From contig NC_091098.1 in assembly GCF_024713975.1 (NCBI RefSeq), forward strand, positions 14,122,316-14,186,315: DNA of 64,000 bases, read 5' to 3'. The DNA comes from Paralichthys olivaceus (lineage: Eukaryota > Chordata > Actinopteri > Pleuronectiformes > Paralichthyidae). Under the pieces are notes generated by a model. The model had not been told where the DNA came from, did not search any database, and saw only the letters and a program-made list of their open reading frames with translations. Shown one piece after another: positions 1 to 14,900 of this stretch (position 1 is its first letter; each line of letters starts with the position of its first letter). The position numbers and the translations under genes are program-made.

Positions 1-508
1 CTTTGACCAATGCAATGCAAACTTTACCAATTAGTTTTCTTTATTGTTCATAAAGGTGTTAATACAATCAGTATAAATCAGACAACTTTTATGATGGATT
101 TCGGTAATGTGTTGTTCTTAAAGTCGGCCGCTGGCCAACACCAGTTGGCTCACGTCCCTGCATGATTTCTGCTGCCTGTCCCGACACAGTGAGGCTTCAC
201 CGCTCCTGCTGACGGGGCAGAAAAGGCTGAATGTAATTATGTGGCCACTGCATTGGAGGAATCCATCACCTGTGCAGCAGCAGGATACTGTCCCACTGAC
301 TAACTCATGGGATACACAGCCCCTCCTCTTTAATTCTTCTCTCTCTTCCTCCCCTTCTCTATCACTCATATTTCTTTTTCCACTGCTTAAATCAGCAGAG
401 CCCGGCCGCCTCCGCTGACAGCCTGCTGCCCATCACTGTCCGAGCATACACGTAGACAAACACACTCATACAGGTGCAGGTTTACACATCTGGCAAAATA
501 TCTTCTTC

Positions 509-594
<86 letters not shown>

Positions 595-1584
595 AAAACT
601 GCAGATGAGACAAACTGAACCTCAAATAGAAATCGGACTCAGTGTCGATGTATCATCATCCTGCCATACCCAGTATAATGGCTTCCATAATTCAGATATA
701 TCGGGACTCATTGTTCATATTCTTGTTTCGATTTAGTGACAATATGGCTTAATAAGTAATGTCAGAGAGTTGAAGCAGGTTCTTCATTTGTTTTCTAATG
801 AAATAAATGTCAAATTTATTTAGACCTGGAAACAAACCAAGTTCTCTTTCATTCAAAATGACCCCATCTGGCATCTTCTGGACAGAGGTAACACATGTTT
901 ACATTTATTTCTACGATATGCACTAAAACCATCTTTAACAACATACACCCAACAGAAGTTACAGAGTAGCTTCTGTGACAAAGCAGACTGTGGCCTCAGA
1001 TGCCTTATTCTCTCAGCATGGGATAACAGGTGATACAGCTAAGGATGACAACAGATGGCAGTACTGGCACACATATCCCTTAATAAAACAAGGAATATCA
1101 CTTCCCAGCATATAGAAAGGTTTTATTTGAAGCCTGGTCCATGAGTCAGCCTGGGATCATTTCAGTGAACTTGATAAATGGCTGCGAGATTCATTTCACT
1201 TCATAGCAATGTCATCAGTTTCTAGTCCATATAATATGTGTGGGTTTGAAATATTCGAGTCATGGAAACTCTGTCAAACCTCACAGCATGTAAGAGGGCT
1301 ACGGTGACCCTCCATCAGCCATCGTCCTGAAGAGCAAGATGACGAAGCATCTGAGGAGACAGTCAGGGAGGGCGTGGGGAGATCTCAGACATGAGGGGGG
1401 GGCGGGTTGGGGTCGGAGTTGGGTAAAGAGAGGGAGAGAGTGTGGCTCCCCCACCCCACCTCTGAGGAGTTCTGGGAAGCTTCATGATTGACTGGAGAGT
1501 CGTGGATCCGGAGTGAGGTGGCGGAGAGTGTGTAACAGCAGCTGTTGTCCAGTGTTGCGAGAACCCAGTTCTCCTGTTGCTGTC
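1..1584. other. Intergenic sequence upstream of the prokineticin gene
   Basis: No exon is recognisable here on either strand. The stretch contains a CA microsatellite at 511-588 and, just before the prokineticin start codon, a G-rich tract around 1394-1460 that could belong to its promoter. Short open frames in this stretch show no family similarity and lack splice context. Confidence 0.5.
511..588. repeat. (CA)n microsatellite
   Basis: About 39 uninterrupted CA dinucleotides, preceded by a short pyrimidine run. It is a simple sequence repeat upstream of the prokineticin gene. Confidence 0.97.
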
Positions 1585-2838
1585 ATGGGCTTCACGGCGG
1601 TGCTGCTGTCCCTCCTCCTGGTGTCTCTGAGCTGGTCCAGAGGAGCCATCATCACAGGGGTGAGTGAGGGGTTTCAGACTATGCTGCACAGTCCTGATGT
1701 TATTTATTTGATCATATATTATTGTGTAACCACTTTTAAATGAGTGACTAATTACTCTGATGATTAATCTAATTAGATTTTACATTGTTATTGTCATCCC
1801 TTTCTATGATTGTTTTCTGTCTTTTCTGTAAAGTTGAATATACTGTGTGTTTTTGCACTGAAATTAAAATGATTTACTTTTGTAATAATGACTTTAACTA
1901 ACAATTATCTGCATTATTGGATAGTCTGATTGTTATTTGTATAATTAATCAAATAATGAAGTAACATGTAAATAGTCAGAAATTATTGTTTCATGACATG
2001 ACAAGTTTCCTGCCCCTCAGATGATGCCTTCACACTACTTGTTTTGTCTGACTAACAGTTTAAAACCCACAGATATTACATTTTTGACAATATAAACCAG
2101 AGAAAACAGCAGATCTTTACATTTGTGAAGCAGGTGCTGAAAAATGCATTGGGCTTGTGTTCAATCAATGATTGTGTTGACCGATTGATTAACTGACTAA
2201 TTGTTTCAGTCTATAAAATCGGAAGTGATGTATCCGCACTTAAAGAATCCATAATGAATTTAGATTAAACATTTTTGATTCAAACTTCAAATGTGCATAA
2301 ACCTTATCGTAATGCAAACAGAACAGCTCACTTTGGTGAATGATTTTGTAAAATCTTGTTACACATGACTGATGAGAAACCACATCCTCCTCCACTTGAA
2401 GTCCACTGGACAAACGAGGGGAAATTATCTCAGTCCTCTGATTGATATTCATATGTAAACGGATTATGGAGATGACAGGCAATACATAAAATGACTTTCA
2501 CTGTACTAACATGAAAGGCCATCTCTATTAGCATAAACAAATTAAATCTTGGCTCCCTGGCATTAAAAAGAACACCCCCTCCTCTCTGTCCCTCTGCCTC
2601 TCTTCTTCTTCTCTGTCTACCTGCGCAACATTGTCTGTGTCCGTCTGTGCTGCAGGCCTGTGAGAGAGATGTGCAGTGTGGGTTCGGTCTGTGCTGTGCT
2701 GTCAGTCTGTGGCTGAGAGGTCTGAGGATGTGTGCCCCGAGAGGTTTGGAGGGGGAAGAGTGTCATCCCTTCAGCCACAAGGTGGGCAAGAAATGTTGTG
2801 TTACTAATCTGCACATATACACGTTTACACACACACGC

Positions 2839-2897
<59 letters not shown>

Positions 2898-3618
2898 CTC
2901 TCCATGATTTCAGAGGACATTTTCTGGAGACTTACTTTAACCTTAACCACAATTACTGCTACGTTAATCCTTACCCTAAACATAAGCGGAAACTTAACCT
3001 AATCTTCACCTTGACCTTAAAACATGTCTTAACTTATAATTGTATCATTTACATCATGGGGACTTGTTTTTGTCCCCATTAGGAAACCAAATGTCCCCAT
3101 AATGTAACTGTGAAAACTAATTTACACACTTACACACACAAGCACACACAATCACACTTACACATACAGACACACACACACACACTCACACACTCACACA
3201 CCCACACACCCACACAACCACACACCCACACACTTGATCTCTGTGTCAGTGGAAACTGACACAGAAGATATCAACCACTGTCAGAATGCGTGAAGCTTTA
3301 GAAAAAGCTGCTGATAAATGCAGAGCCTATTGATCCTCTCCACAGTAATCAGAGCCATGCATCACTCTGATCCGCAGGCGACCACATCCATCTTTGAATT
3401 CAAGCGTTTAAAGAACCCCTTTTTAAGACCTGCAGCTCCACCTGTCACTTGGAGAAGGATTTAAACTGTCAGATTATTTTCTTTGCCCCCATTTTCAGGT
3501 GCCTTATCCGGGAAAAAGGCAACACCACACCTGCCCCTGTCTCCCCCACCTGGTGTGCACCAGATACGCTGATAGCAAGTATAGATGCACTGAAGACTTC
3601 AAAAACATGGACTTTTAA
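1585..3618 (+). CDS. prok1: Prokineticin, PROK1-type secreted peptide
   Basis: Three exons, all joined in phase 0: 1585-1659, 2656-2781 and 3499-3618 (TAA at 3616). The product is 106 aa: a signal peptide of about 20 residues, then a mature peptide of about 86 residues. The mature peptide opens with [14 protein letters not shown], the family's conserved N-terminal hexapeptide region, here with Ile where most members have Val. It contains ten cysteines in the colipase-like prokineticin spacing (six in exon 2, four in exon 3) and ends in KNMDF, like the KNINF end of mammalian PROK1 and unlike PROK2. Prokineticins activate the G-protein-coupled receptors PROKR1 and PROKR2 and act in gut motility, angiogenesis and neural signalling. 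The ATG at 1585 is chosen because it begins the hydrophobic signal peptide. Introns are about 1.0 and 0.7 kb. Donors are GTGAGT and GTGGGC, with consensus AG acceptors. Confidence 0.93.
2827..3233. repeat. CA repeats flanking a dispersed teleost repeat in prok1 intron 2
   Basis: A perfect CA run (2827-2894) is followed by degenerate CTTAACC-like units (about 2935-3015), a segment with paired TGTCCCC motifs (about 3058-3100), and a second degenerate CA-rich tract (3121-3233). This arrangement of telomere-like TTAACC variants, the GTCCCCAT motif and CA repeats is one I recall from many fish introns. The family name is not known to me. Confidence 0.6.
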
Positions 3619-3986
3619 CAGACGGCCAAGCATTCAGATGAAGAAAGGCGGAGCAGGAAGAACATCTGAGATGAAGATTGAGAGGGAAGATTTCAACAAG
3701 CTGAGGATCAAAAACATATATCTTATCTTCACTGGCTGTAATTCTTCATTTGTGTACTCTATGCACTATAATATATAGTTGGTATATTCTTTTACTGCAC
3801 ACAACAAACACAGGGAAAAGAGACGTTGAGACAGTTTACCCAACTAACAAGAGCCACAGTCGATACGACACTTTTTCCTTAATGACAACACAGATCATTG
3901 AATAGCTGTTTGAAACATTTGCTTTTTAGTTTTAACGCTCATGTTATGTTAATTTATCAGAAGAGTAATGTATACATATAATTGTC

Positions 3987-3992
3987 AATAAA
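3987..3992 (+). terminator. Candidate poly(A) signal of prok1
   Basis: AATAAA about 370 bases after the prokineticin stop codon. It is the first clear hexamer on the plus strand, so the 3' UTR would run from 3619 to about 4010. Confidence 0.5.
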
Positions 3993-4010
3993 GGTACAAT
4001 AGCAACATTG

Positions 4011-5500
4011 TCATGTAATGTGTATTAAGTGTGATGTTTTTTTCCATGTAGCTTGATTAAACATAACGTGCGTAATGGGATGGAAGTATCAAATGGTTTT
4101 AATCTCAGACTGATTATGAGGAAGGTCACAATGTGCTTTGACTTCCACCAGCAGACTCATGACCTCCCTATATAACCACACTGATGACCAAAGGCATCTG
4201 ACACAAACATTTGATCGGTGCAGATGTCACAGGGTTATTCCACCAGAACATTTCCAATGAAAGGTTCAATTTGTTTTACACTGAAATAATTGAGTGAACA
4301 TAAAGAGCTCAAAAGCTCTTAAAGCTCTAAAATAAAAATGCTGTGATGTGAACTGTGTGAATGTTCTGTACAAGATGGTTTGAAATACACTTTTTCAGAT
4401 GATGCCGTTTTATCATGCAATTGATGGAAGTGAATACATTTTTAGTGTGAAAAAGTCAAAAAGATATGATTAACCTTCATGATATTATTCTTGTGCATAC
4501 ATTTATTAAATTTACATAAAAACAACGGTGAAACACTTTACATAAATATTTAATTTCAGTACTACTGAATACTTCCCTACAGAGCTATAAAAAGATAATC
4601 CAGTAATATAAAACAATAAAGTTAAACAACATCCCCTATTTCTGCCTTTACTTTGTATATGTATGTACACCTTACTTAAAAACTTTAAACTTTATTAGAA
4701 AATAATTTGATTAATTTTGTTACATTGTGGTCTTGTCATTAATTTTTAGCAAACAATCACAACTGTGCTTTGACAAATTTTACTGTCAATATTTTAAACC
4801 AAATGTTTAATATATATATTAACAACATCAATATTTTATGAAACCAAATGCCACCCAAGGCTATATGGACTCAATTAAATCAAATATATAAAACTTACTT
4901 TATAAACATGATATGAAATAATCTAAAAACTGTGATATATAAACAGTTTTTTTGGGGGGTAAATTTCTCAAGAATGTATTTAGCATTTTATAAATCTTGC
5001 TCACATTACGAGTCACTCCTCTGTGTCTTTGTTTTGTGTATTGTCATTATCACATAAGCCCTGCCCAAGTAAACACAGCTCACACATTTGGAAACCTGTG
5101 GAAATATTTCATATCAGTGTTAAACAAAAGCTTGGACATCAGATCTCCTGATCTACATATCAATGTATGAAGTGCACGCTGCAGGCGATCTGACAAACAC
5201 TTACCTGCCCTTTGTTGGATAACAAAAGTCAGTTGTTTGACACGTTTCTCTCAACAGTTTAGTTTTTCTCAACTTTCTTCCTCAGTGTTTTCATGATGTT
5301 GAGATATCCCTCAACATACACATATTGATACAAACAATAAGCAAATTCCACTTTTCCAAGTTTTACAGTATTTTCCGTTTGTTTAATTGGATATTTGCTT
5401 ATAGATAAGAAGCCATTTATCACCATATCACAGTTCTAATCTCCTGCTGATAGAGGATATGCAGTTATGAGAAGGGCATTTTGGGAACAACCTTGATACG
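4011..5500. other. AT-rich intergenic spacer between prok1 and the pepsinogen gene
   Basis: About 1.5 kb of AT-rich sequence with no exon-like open frame. The distal end contains the pepsinogen promoter. Confidence 0.5.
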
Positions 5501-5503
5501 TTG

Positions 5504-5510
5504 TATATAA
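5504..5510 (+). promoter_or_regulatory. TATA box of the pepsinogen gene
   Basis: TATATAA lies 59 bases upstream of the first ATG (5569), which places transcription start near 5535 and gives a short 5' leader. A strong TATA box close to the start codon is typical of highly expressed digestive zymogen genes. Confidence 0.8.
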
Positions 5511-5568
5511 GGGCTGAACTCTGCGACTGGAACTTCACTCCTCTGAGTCCCATAGTAAAGGAACCAAC

Positions 5569-8204
<2,636 letters not shown>

Positions 8205-8299
8205 TCAAATGAGACACCTGATGGATTGCCTGTAAATGTCAGGACATGACTGAGCAGGAGACAAAATGGAAAATATAGATGTGTATATGTAGCCTTTGC

Positions 8300-8305
8300 A
8301 ATAAA
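8300..8305 (+). terminator. Poly(A) signal of the pepsinogen gene
   Basis: AATAAA 96 bases after the pepsinogen stop codon, giving a short 3' UTR of about 120 bases. Confidence 0.8.
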
Positions 8306-8962
8306 AAGATAGCAACAAAAACTTTCTGTGTGCTTTCCTCTGTATCCATGGTGACTACACCAAAGCTCACAACTGAGTCCTGCAAAACATTGGAAATCTT
8401 TGTTCACAGGAGGTTAAGGTAAGAGTGTTGCTCCAAAATGTCACAGGAATAAGAATGAGTTCAGTCTGCTCCCCAGAGAAACCAGATCTTTTTTGTGTAA
8501 AGAAAAGAAAAAGAAAAAATGATCTGCAGAATATCAGAGGTCAAGGTGGGGCTATAATCCAGATGAAGTTTATACAAACAAACAGTGATGTAGGAAAAGC
8601 TAAAATGTCACAAGCTAACAATGGTTTTTCACCATGAAGATTTCAAAAGTATCAAACCTCAAGGAATTCACACAAAACCTTTGTCTATAGTTATCATTAG
8701 ATAATTTCTTTAATCCCATTATCATTTTGATTTTAGGCCCTCAATCAGTTTCACAATAGCTCATGCACATTTACATACACAAAAGTGACATAGAGACAAA
8801 TAAAAGCAACAGAGGTCAAGATTTCCCGTCCCTTAAGCTCCAAAAGTGCTGGACCCTTCATTCTTCATTCATGATGGGGGCAGGGGGATAATGTAAAAAA
8901 GAAAACAGCAGTGTAACTAATAGAATCAGCCCCAGATTAAAATCAGAGACTTTCCCCTGAAT

Positions 8963-10293
8963 TCACTGGTGGATTGCCAGTGTGGAGTACTCCACTGCCT
9001 CAGTGAGCGCTGCAGGGTCCAGGGCTCCCGCTCGTGTTTTGGGAATCCTCACGTTTGCATACACCTCTGTGGATTCCTGATGAGCTCTGAAGTCCACTGT
9101 TGAGTAGACAACGCTGTTGGTTTCCTGCAGGAGACAAATGTAGTCAAGAGACGCTGCCGTGCAGAGGAAGAAATCTGCTCTCTAAGACAAGTGACCGTGA
9201 GTCACATGAGGCGACATGGTCCCTGTTTAGCACCCACCAATGCATCCTGTTTCTGTGACTCACACGAAGTTTCTCCACATTTGTCTGCAAAGAAAAAAAA
9301 CATCAAATTCACATCTATTTTGAATTCTTTTTACTGAATCACTCAGATAAACTATTTAAGGAAACTGACCCGGCTGTTCACGTTTTGTCTTCGCTCTGTA
9401 GCAAACAACACCGACAACCAAAGAGATCACAATCATCAGTGTAACAGACACGACGATCAATAGGGGCAGGCTAAAACTCCAGGGCACGCTGTGAGGGACA
9501 CACAGAAATTCAGATGAACACTTTTTCTTCTTCAGTCAGAAAACAATATACAACCAGCAAGAAATAAGAAAATGAGTTAATCTACCTGTGACTGTCGCTG
9601 TGGTCCTGTGAGAGAACAGGCCCGGTGGAGTCTGGTCGGGGTGATGTGGAGGTGCTGAGGGATTTCATGGTTGTTGAAAGCAGAGGCTGAGATGAACTGC
9701 GGTGAATTGAGGATTCTGCAAAATGCAAGAACATCATATGAGATGAGGAGCAGAGTTTCAATCCTTTACAAAGAGGTGAGGAGACAATAAAACACAACTT
9801 TGCAAACCAACATTTATCTTGAATTGTAGAAATACTTATCCTACCTGTGACCTCAATATAGTAGTCAGTGTAGATGTAGGTGTCCAGCACAAAGCATCTG
9901 TAGAAGCCTGCATCCACAAACCGCATATTTGATATTTTGAACTCGATCCAACCGTCGTTCTCAGTTATGGTCACCCTTCCTCTCAGCAGCTCGCAGGCGT
10001 ATCCTGTGCTGTCCATCAGTTTGAAACAATTGTTCGGGTAGAGTTTACAGCAGGACTTTTTGTGATTGTTGTAAAAGGAAGGGAAGGTGAGGCTCAGCAG
10101 AATGTGTTGAAACTCCTCGATCTTCTGCTGCCTGTTGAGATCAGGGAGGTCTGGAAAACAAACATCTCTTATTAATATCTCACTAAATGAACTGGCTGAA
10201 TTGCAAACTGCAAAAATTGGTATTAAAACTTTTTTTCATACCTAATAAAAGAAGAAAGACGAAGGAAAATGTCATCTTCAGTGTCATTCTCAT
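8963..10293 (-). CDS. Single-Ig-domain transmembrane receptor with two ITIMs
   Basis: Six exons on the minus strand: 10293-10242, 10150-9845, 9715-9586, 9488-9370, 9284-9238 and 9124-8963 (TGA). The frame is continuous and codes for 271 aa. Residues 1-17 are a signal peptide. Residues 18-119 form a V-type Ig domain with the F-strand motif DAGFYRC (97-103) and a KSCCK segment (49-53) like the extra cysteine pair of CD300/pIgR-type domains. Residues 120-163 are a Ser/Thr/Pro-rich stalk. A membrane helix spans about 170-192 and is followed by basic residues. The cytoplasmic tail has two ITIM consensus sites, VVYSTV (Tyr225) and VEYSTL (Tyr264), plus a third tyrosine (EVYANV, Tyr240). ITIMs recruit SHP phosphatases when phosphorylated, so an inhibitory leukocyte receptor is inferred. 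The canonical B-strand cysteine is not seen. The exact family is not identified; CD300/CMRF35-like is the closest guess. Confidence 0.82.
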
Positions 10294-11360
10294 CAAGTCT
10301 CAGAGCTTGTTTTTTTTTTTTACAGCTTTACATAATTTTTAGAGGATCTGAGGCTCCACCTCACACAGGGAAGATGAGGAAGTGGAAATGGAATCAGCTC
10401 AGAAACTGAGATTAACTTGCTTCCTGACAAATTCAGAATTTATTTAAAGAATTCATTGAATGTTTATTTGGTTGATCTGGTTCATGTCTCCAGAATCAAG
10501 GTCAAAATTAATATAATATTATTACTACTACTACTAATAATAATCATAATCATCATCATCATCATAATGGCTGGAGTTGAGTTTGTTTCTCAAATATTTC
10601 TGATGTTTAACCTTTTCTTTCTTTCTTTTTCATTCTTTTATTTTCCTATTTGAGTGTTTTTTGGTCAGCTTTGGTTGTTTTAAACTTGCAACATTACCTT
10701 AAAATAGCAGCTTCAAAGTGAGTTTAAATAGTTCCTCTTTCATTGACACTCCTCACCCTGGTCGTGTTCTTGCTCAATATAACTTTGATGAGTGGCTACG
10801 ATTTCCTGTGAGAACTGTGGAGCTGCGTAATTTGTGGCAAATGTTGCAGCTGTAATAGGAAGCTGGGGGTCATGGGTAAATAGTGACCGTGTGAGATTGA
10901 TGTTTTTAGTTTTTTGTTTCTAAATGAAAACCACTTAATTGCTTGGACAAGAGCAAAAAGAATTAATCAACACGTTTGGCTGCAGAGGGCGCTGTTGCTC
11001 AGTAAAAGTTACATAGAGTTGCTTTAAGTACATGATATGGTATGTTTTAACTGTAAAGAACATTTTAGAGGTTGTATATTTCCATTGTTATATTATCTTT
11101 ATTTGTGTTGGTTTTGATTGAATTGCATTTTATTAAATTGCGTCATCCAATGTTCTACTGCAAAATGTTGCGCATGCAGTTTCATTAGCTCACTATGTCG
11201 CAATATCAGACCACAAAAAATAACTAAAGAGGCGAATCAGCTGATCTCTAACTCAGCAGAGTGATTGTACTGGAATAACTTGAAATGTCTGCTGCAGTAA
11301 TTCAGTATATAAAAATACATAGGAATAGATATAAGAAATCAATAGAGTATTTATGGATAC
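10294..11360. other. Intergenic spacer with ATT/ATC trinucleotide tract
   Basis: No exon is seen between the start of the ITIM receptor and the 3' end of znf335. A mixed trinucleotide run (ACT, AAT, ATC units) lies at about 10526-10566. Confidence 0.5.
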
Positions 11361-11380
11361 AGAGAATATACACAAAGTGA

Positions 11381-11386
11381 TTTATT
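11381..11386 (-). terminator. Candidate poly(A) signal of znf335
   Basis: Minus-strand AATAAA about 600 bases beyond the znf335 stop codon. It would give a 3' UTR of roughly 11360-11980. Confidence 0.5.
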
Positions 11387-11980
11387 TGGTGTCAGCTTTT
11401 AGCTTATTAAACACTTCATATTCTCTAATCCAAAAAAAAAATCATTCTTTACAGAACAAAAGACAAATGTAAAAGGTATATACATGTTCATATTCAGTAA
11501 ACATAAGGTTGTGGCATTCTAGCAATCAACATGTCTTATTACAGATCAACACACGCTCCCCTTTCCATTTACTCCATCTGAAAACTCAAATGTTCATTTG
11601 GATACTCAGTATATTTCCAAACACATGATATAAGCCGTTTCATTTTTTCTTTGATAACATTGTCTTGCAAATCGAAGCAGTTGAGGCACATAAACACAAA
11701 TACATTTTAATAATTACAATCCAGCTCCTAAATGCACAGCCCCTATGATTAAGTTAGAAGCGCTGGGTGCAATAATCTGAATTTACAAAAAGCTGTTGAT
11801 CTTACTAAACAGTGCAAACACCCCCGAGCAGATGATACCGTGGAGGACACAATGCTTTAGTTCACAGCCAGCTGAATGCATAAATAAGTTGAGGTCACTG
11901 CACTGTACTTGTCAGCTCATAGTGGTTTGTACTGGTCCTGGTCAACGCAGGTTTGAGTCCAAGTAGCTTTAAGAAGCCGT

Positions 11981-14900
11981 CTATTCATCAGTGAAAGTGA
12001 TGACATCATAGTGGATGCCCTGCTGCTGCAGCTGTTCCAGCTGTTCGGGTGTAGCTTCAGTGTAGACCGTCTGAGTCTGCGCCATCGCTGCCTCTGCTAC
12101 TGCTACAGGAACAAAGATGATCCATTTAGTTCGATTTGTTGTCTCGTGCTATTGCTGCGATTAGTTTTCATAAAGGTGATTTCATAGTTCAAGTTATTGT
12201 TATGCCCATAGGTAAATAAGATCATGAGCTGGTTGCCCACAGCAACTCATCTGTTCTTTTGCATGTTGTTTGCTCATTATCTGTGAATGGTGTATACCCA
12301 CAAAGCATAAAACACGGTTGACAACCAGATTGTTTCCAGTCATTTTAGTAAAGTTGACAATCAACCTGCAGAGAATAGCATCGTTCTTGTCTCCTTGATG
12401 CTGCATCAACTAATCGAGAGCAAGATTTTAAATACACATTTTTATTTTATTTTTAATAGTCGTAACAATCAATTTATTATATTATTTATTCGAAGTGTAA
12501 AATCTAAACTAACTTATACTGTATTTATCTGACTGATTATAATTAGAGCCCAACCGATTAATGAACCCCCTAACCCGGCCAATATGAGCCTTTCACATCG
12601 GAATCAGTAATAATGTTCGATTTATTAACACTTCAGATATGTGCCGAGAGGAAAACTTGAATTTTACAGATGTATATTTATGTTTTATATTTTAAAACTA
12701 TAATTATTAAATTTTAATATCTTTATATTTGGTTCTATTTGTGTTTTGTTTCCATTTATAGCTATTTATAATAAAGTTTATGGTAAAACATTTAAATATC
12801 AAAGCTCATAACTTCTTCAATCTTAGAAAACATTGGCAGTATTAGACATTTTTACTGTCTAATATTGGTATCGGCCCCCAAAAAATCAGTTGAGCTCTAG
12901 TTATAGTAGATAAGTGAGAGGGAGTCACCGGCTTATAGTTTTTAAATTTAAAGCCTTTGGGAAATGTGATTTGCTGAATAACATTGATGGCGTTTGATGA
13001 TGCGTTTGGTAAATACAAAGAGTCTAATAGTAATGTAGGACTAGTGCCATCTGTTCCTTTAGGGAGCTGACCTGTGACAGCAGAGTGGGCTGCGGCCTCC
13101 AGGTCTTCAGGATTCACTATCTGTTGCTCCGAGCTGACGGGCAGATACTGGATCTGACCATCGTGACTCACGGCGATCTGAACACATAAAAAATATGGAG
13201 CAATGAACTTCTGTCAAAACAATAAACTGCTACTGTGTAGAGCATTTCAGATGATGCTCCTCACCTGCTGCTCCTGCAGAAAGGCCCCATCATGCTCATA
13301 CTGGATGATCTGTCCATCTGGCATCTGAGGAACAGTTAGAGATCAGTTAGTGTCACAGCACATAATAAGATCATCATCCGTTAGAGTAACTCATAACGGC
13401 AGGTGTCACACTGACCTGTATGTGGTTACCGTCAGCTACTACTACATACTCCTGAGGGATCAAATGCGGAACTCCATCTTGTGAGATGATATACTGGACC
13501 TGAAAGAGGACGTGTGACATGTGAGCAGAAAGTGAAACTGGAACTTTTTTCTGATATATTTATTTTACTTTAAGTTTTGTAATGTACATTAAAACATGAA
13601 GTGGTAGAATCTAACCTCTGTCACCTGGTTGTCTCCTGTCATCAGGTGCTGAACCGTCTGTCCATCTATGGTGGTTATCTGTTGAATGTATGTGCCCTCC
13701 TCCTGAAATTACATACATTAATACATTTAGTAATACACTGAGGACTACCAATTTACTGCATGCAAAAAGAGTTTTAAAGAATTGCGTGAAGTTACGAATA
13801 TGTAGGGAAGTTACCTGGTCTGACAGCGTCTGTTCTTGAGCTACAATTATGTGCTCCTGTCCCAAGGCCTGCAACCGCTCTGGAGTAATAACCGTCTGAT
13901 GCGCCTGCAGGGCTGTTGTAAGTACAGACATGCACACACAAACAGGTTTAGATTTATTTTGTGTCTTCTGTTTAAAACCTTTAGATCAGATGCAAACTCT
14001 AATGCTACATGTATTAGGGTTCCTTACACTGCAGCGTGGCTAAAGCCTCCTCGTCACTGTTGACTATGATGGTTTGTTGAGATGAGTCAGTACGAGTCTT
14101 GCGATTAGGATGATCCTGATTGTGGAGACGCTCCATGTGAAACTTCAGATGGCCATTACGGTTAAACCTGAGATGTTGAACAAATAATATGTTTCATTTA
14201 ACATGAACAGATTTTCCTCACCACTTTGTGGTCTAATTCATATAAGCATGTCACAAAGGAGTTTATGCTGTTTACTAAACACATGTTTTGCCTCAACCCA
14301 AATTACTTCTGACCTTTGTCCACAGAGTTTGCAAGAAAAGGGTTTCTCGTTGGTGTGGGTCATCATGTGTCGACGCAGGTCCTTCTTGTTCTTGGAGGCA
14401 AAGCTGCAGTTTGGACACTTGTGGGGACGTAAGTAGGAGTGCAGCTCCATGTGAGCCTAAAATAAAGCAGGATATCAACCACTGTCAGAAAAGTCAAGGT
14501 CCAAAGGACAGAAATGCTTTTGAAATGACAGACAATTCAATACAAAAAATGTCTGTGGAATAGCATTTTAGAAACTCCTTTCTTGTCTTTTACACTGATA
14601 CAATGTAATTTTATGAGCTGTGAAAATATGAATATTACTGTGCCCTGTGGAAAATATTTGATTCATGGCAGCCTGTGACTATAAATATTGTTACCTGTGC
14701 TTTTTCAATGAAGACAAATATATTATGATAAAATAAGAACTCAAGAGGCACATGGATTGCACACATCAGATCATAACATCTACTTCATATAGGTCATCTG
14801 AGGTGTGTGTTGTGTTCACATGGCTGTCTACAGAGTAACAGATACCAGCATGATGATATAATGACTCACATACGATAATTGAAGACGGCGCTGCATAATT

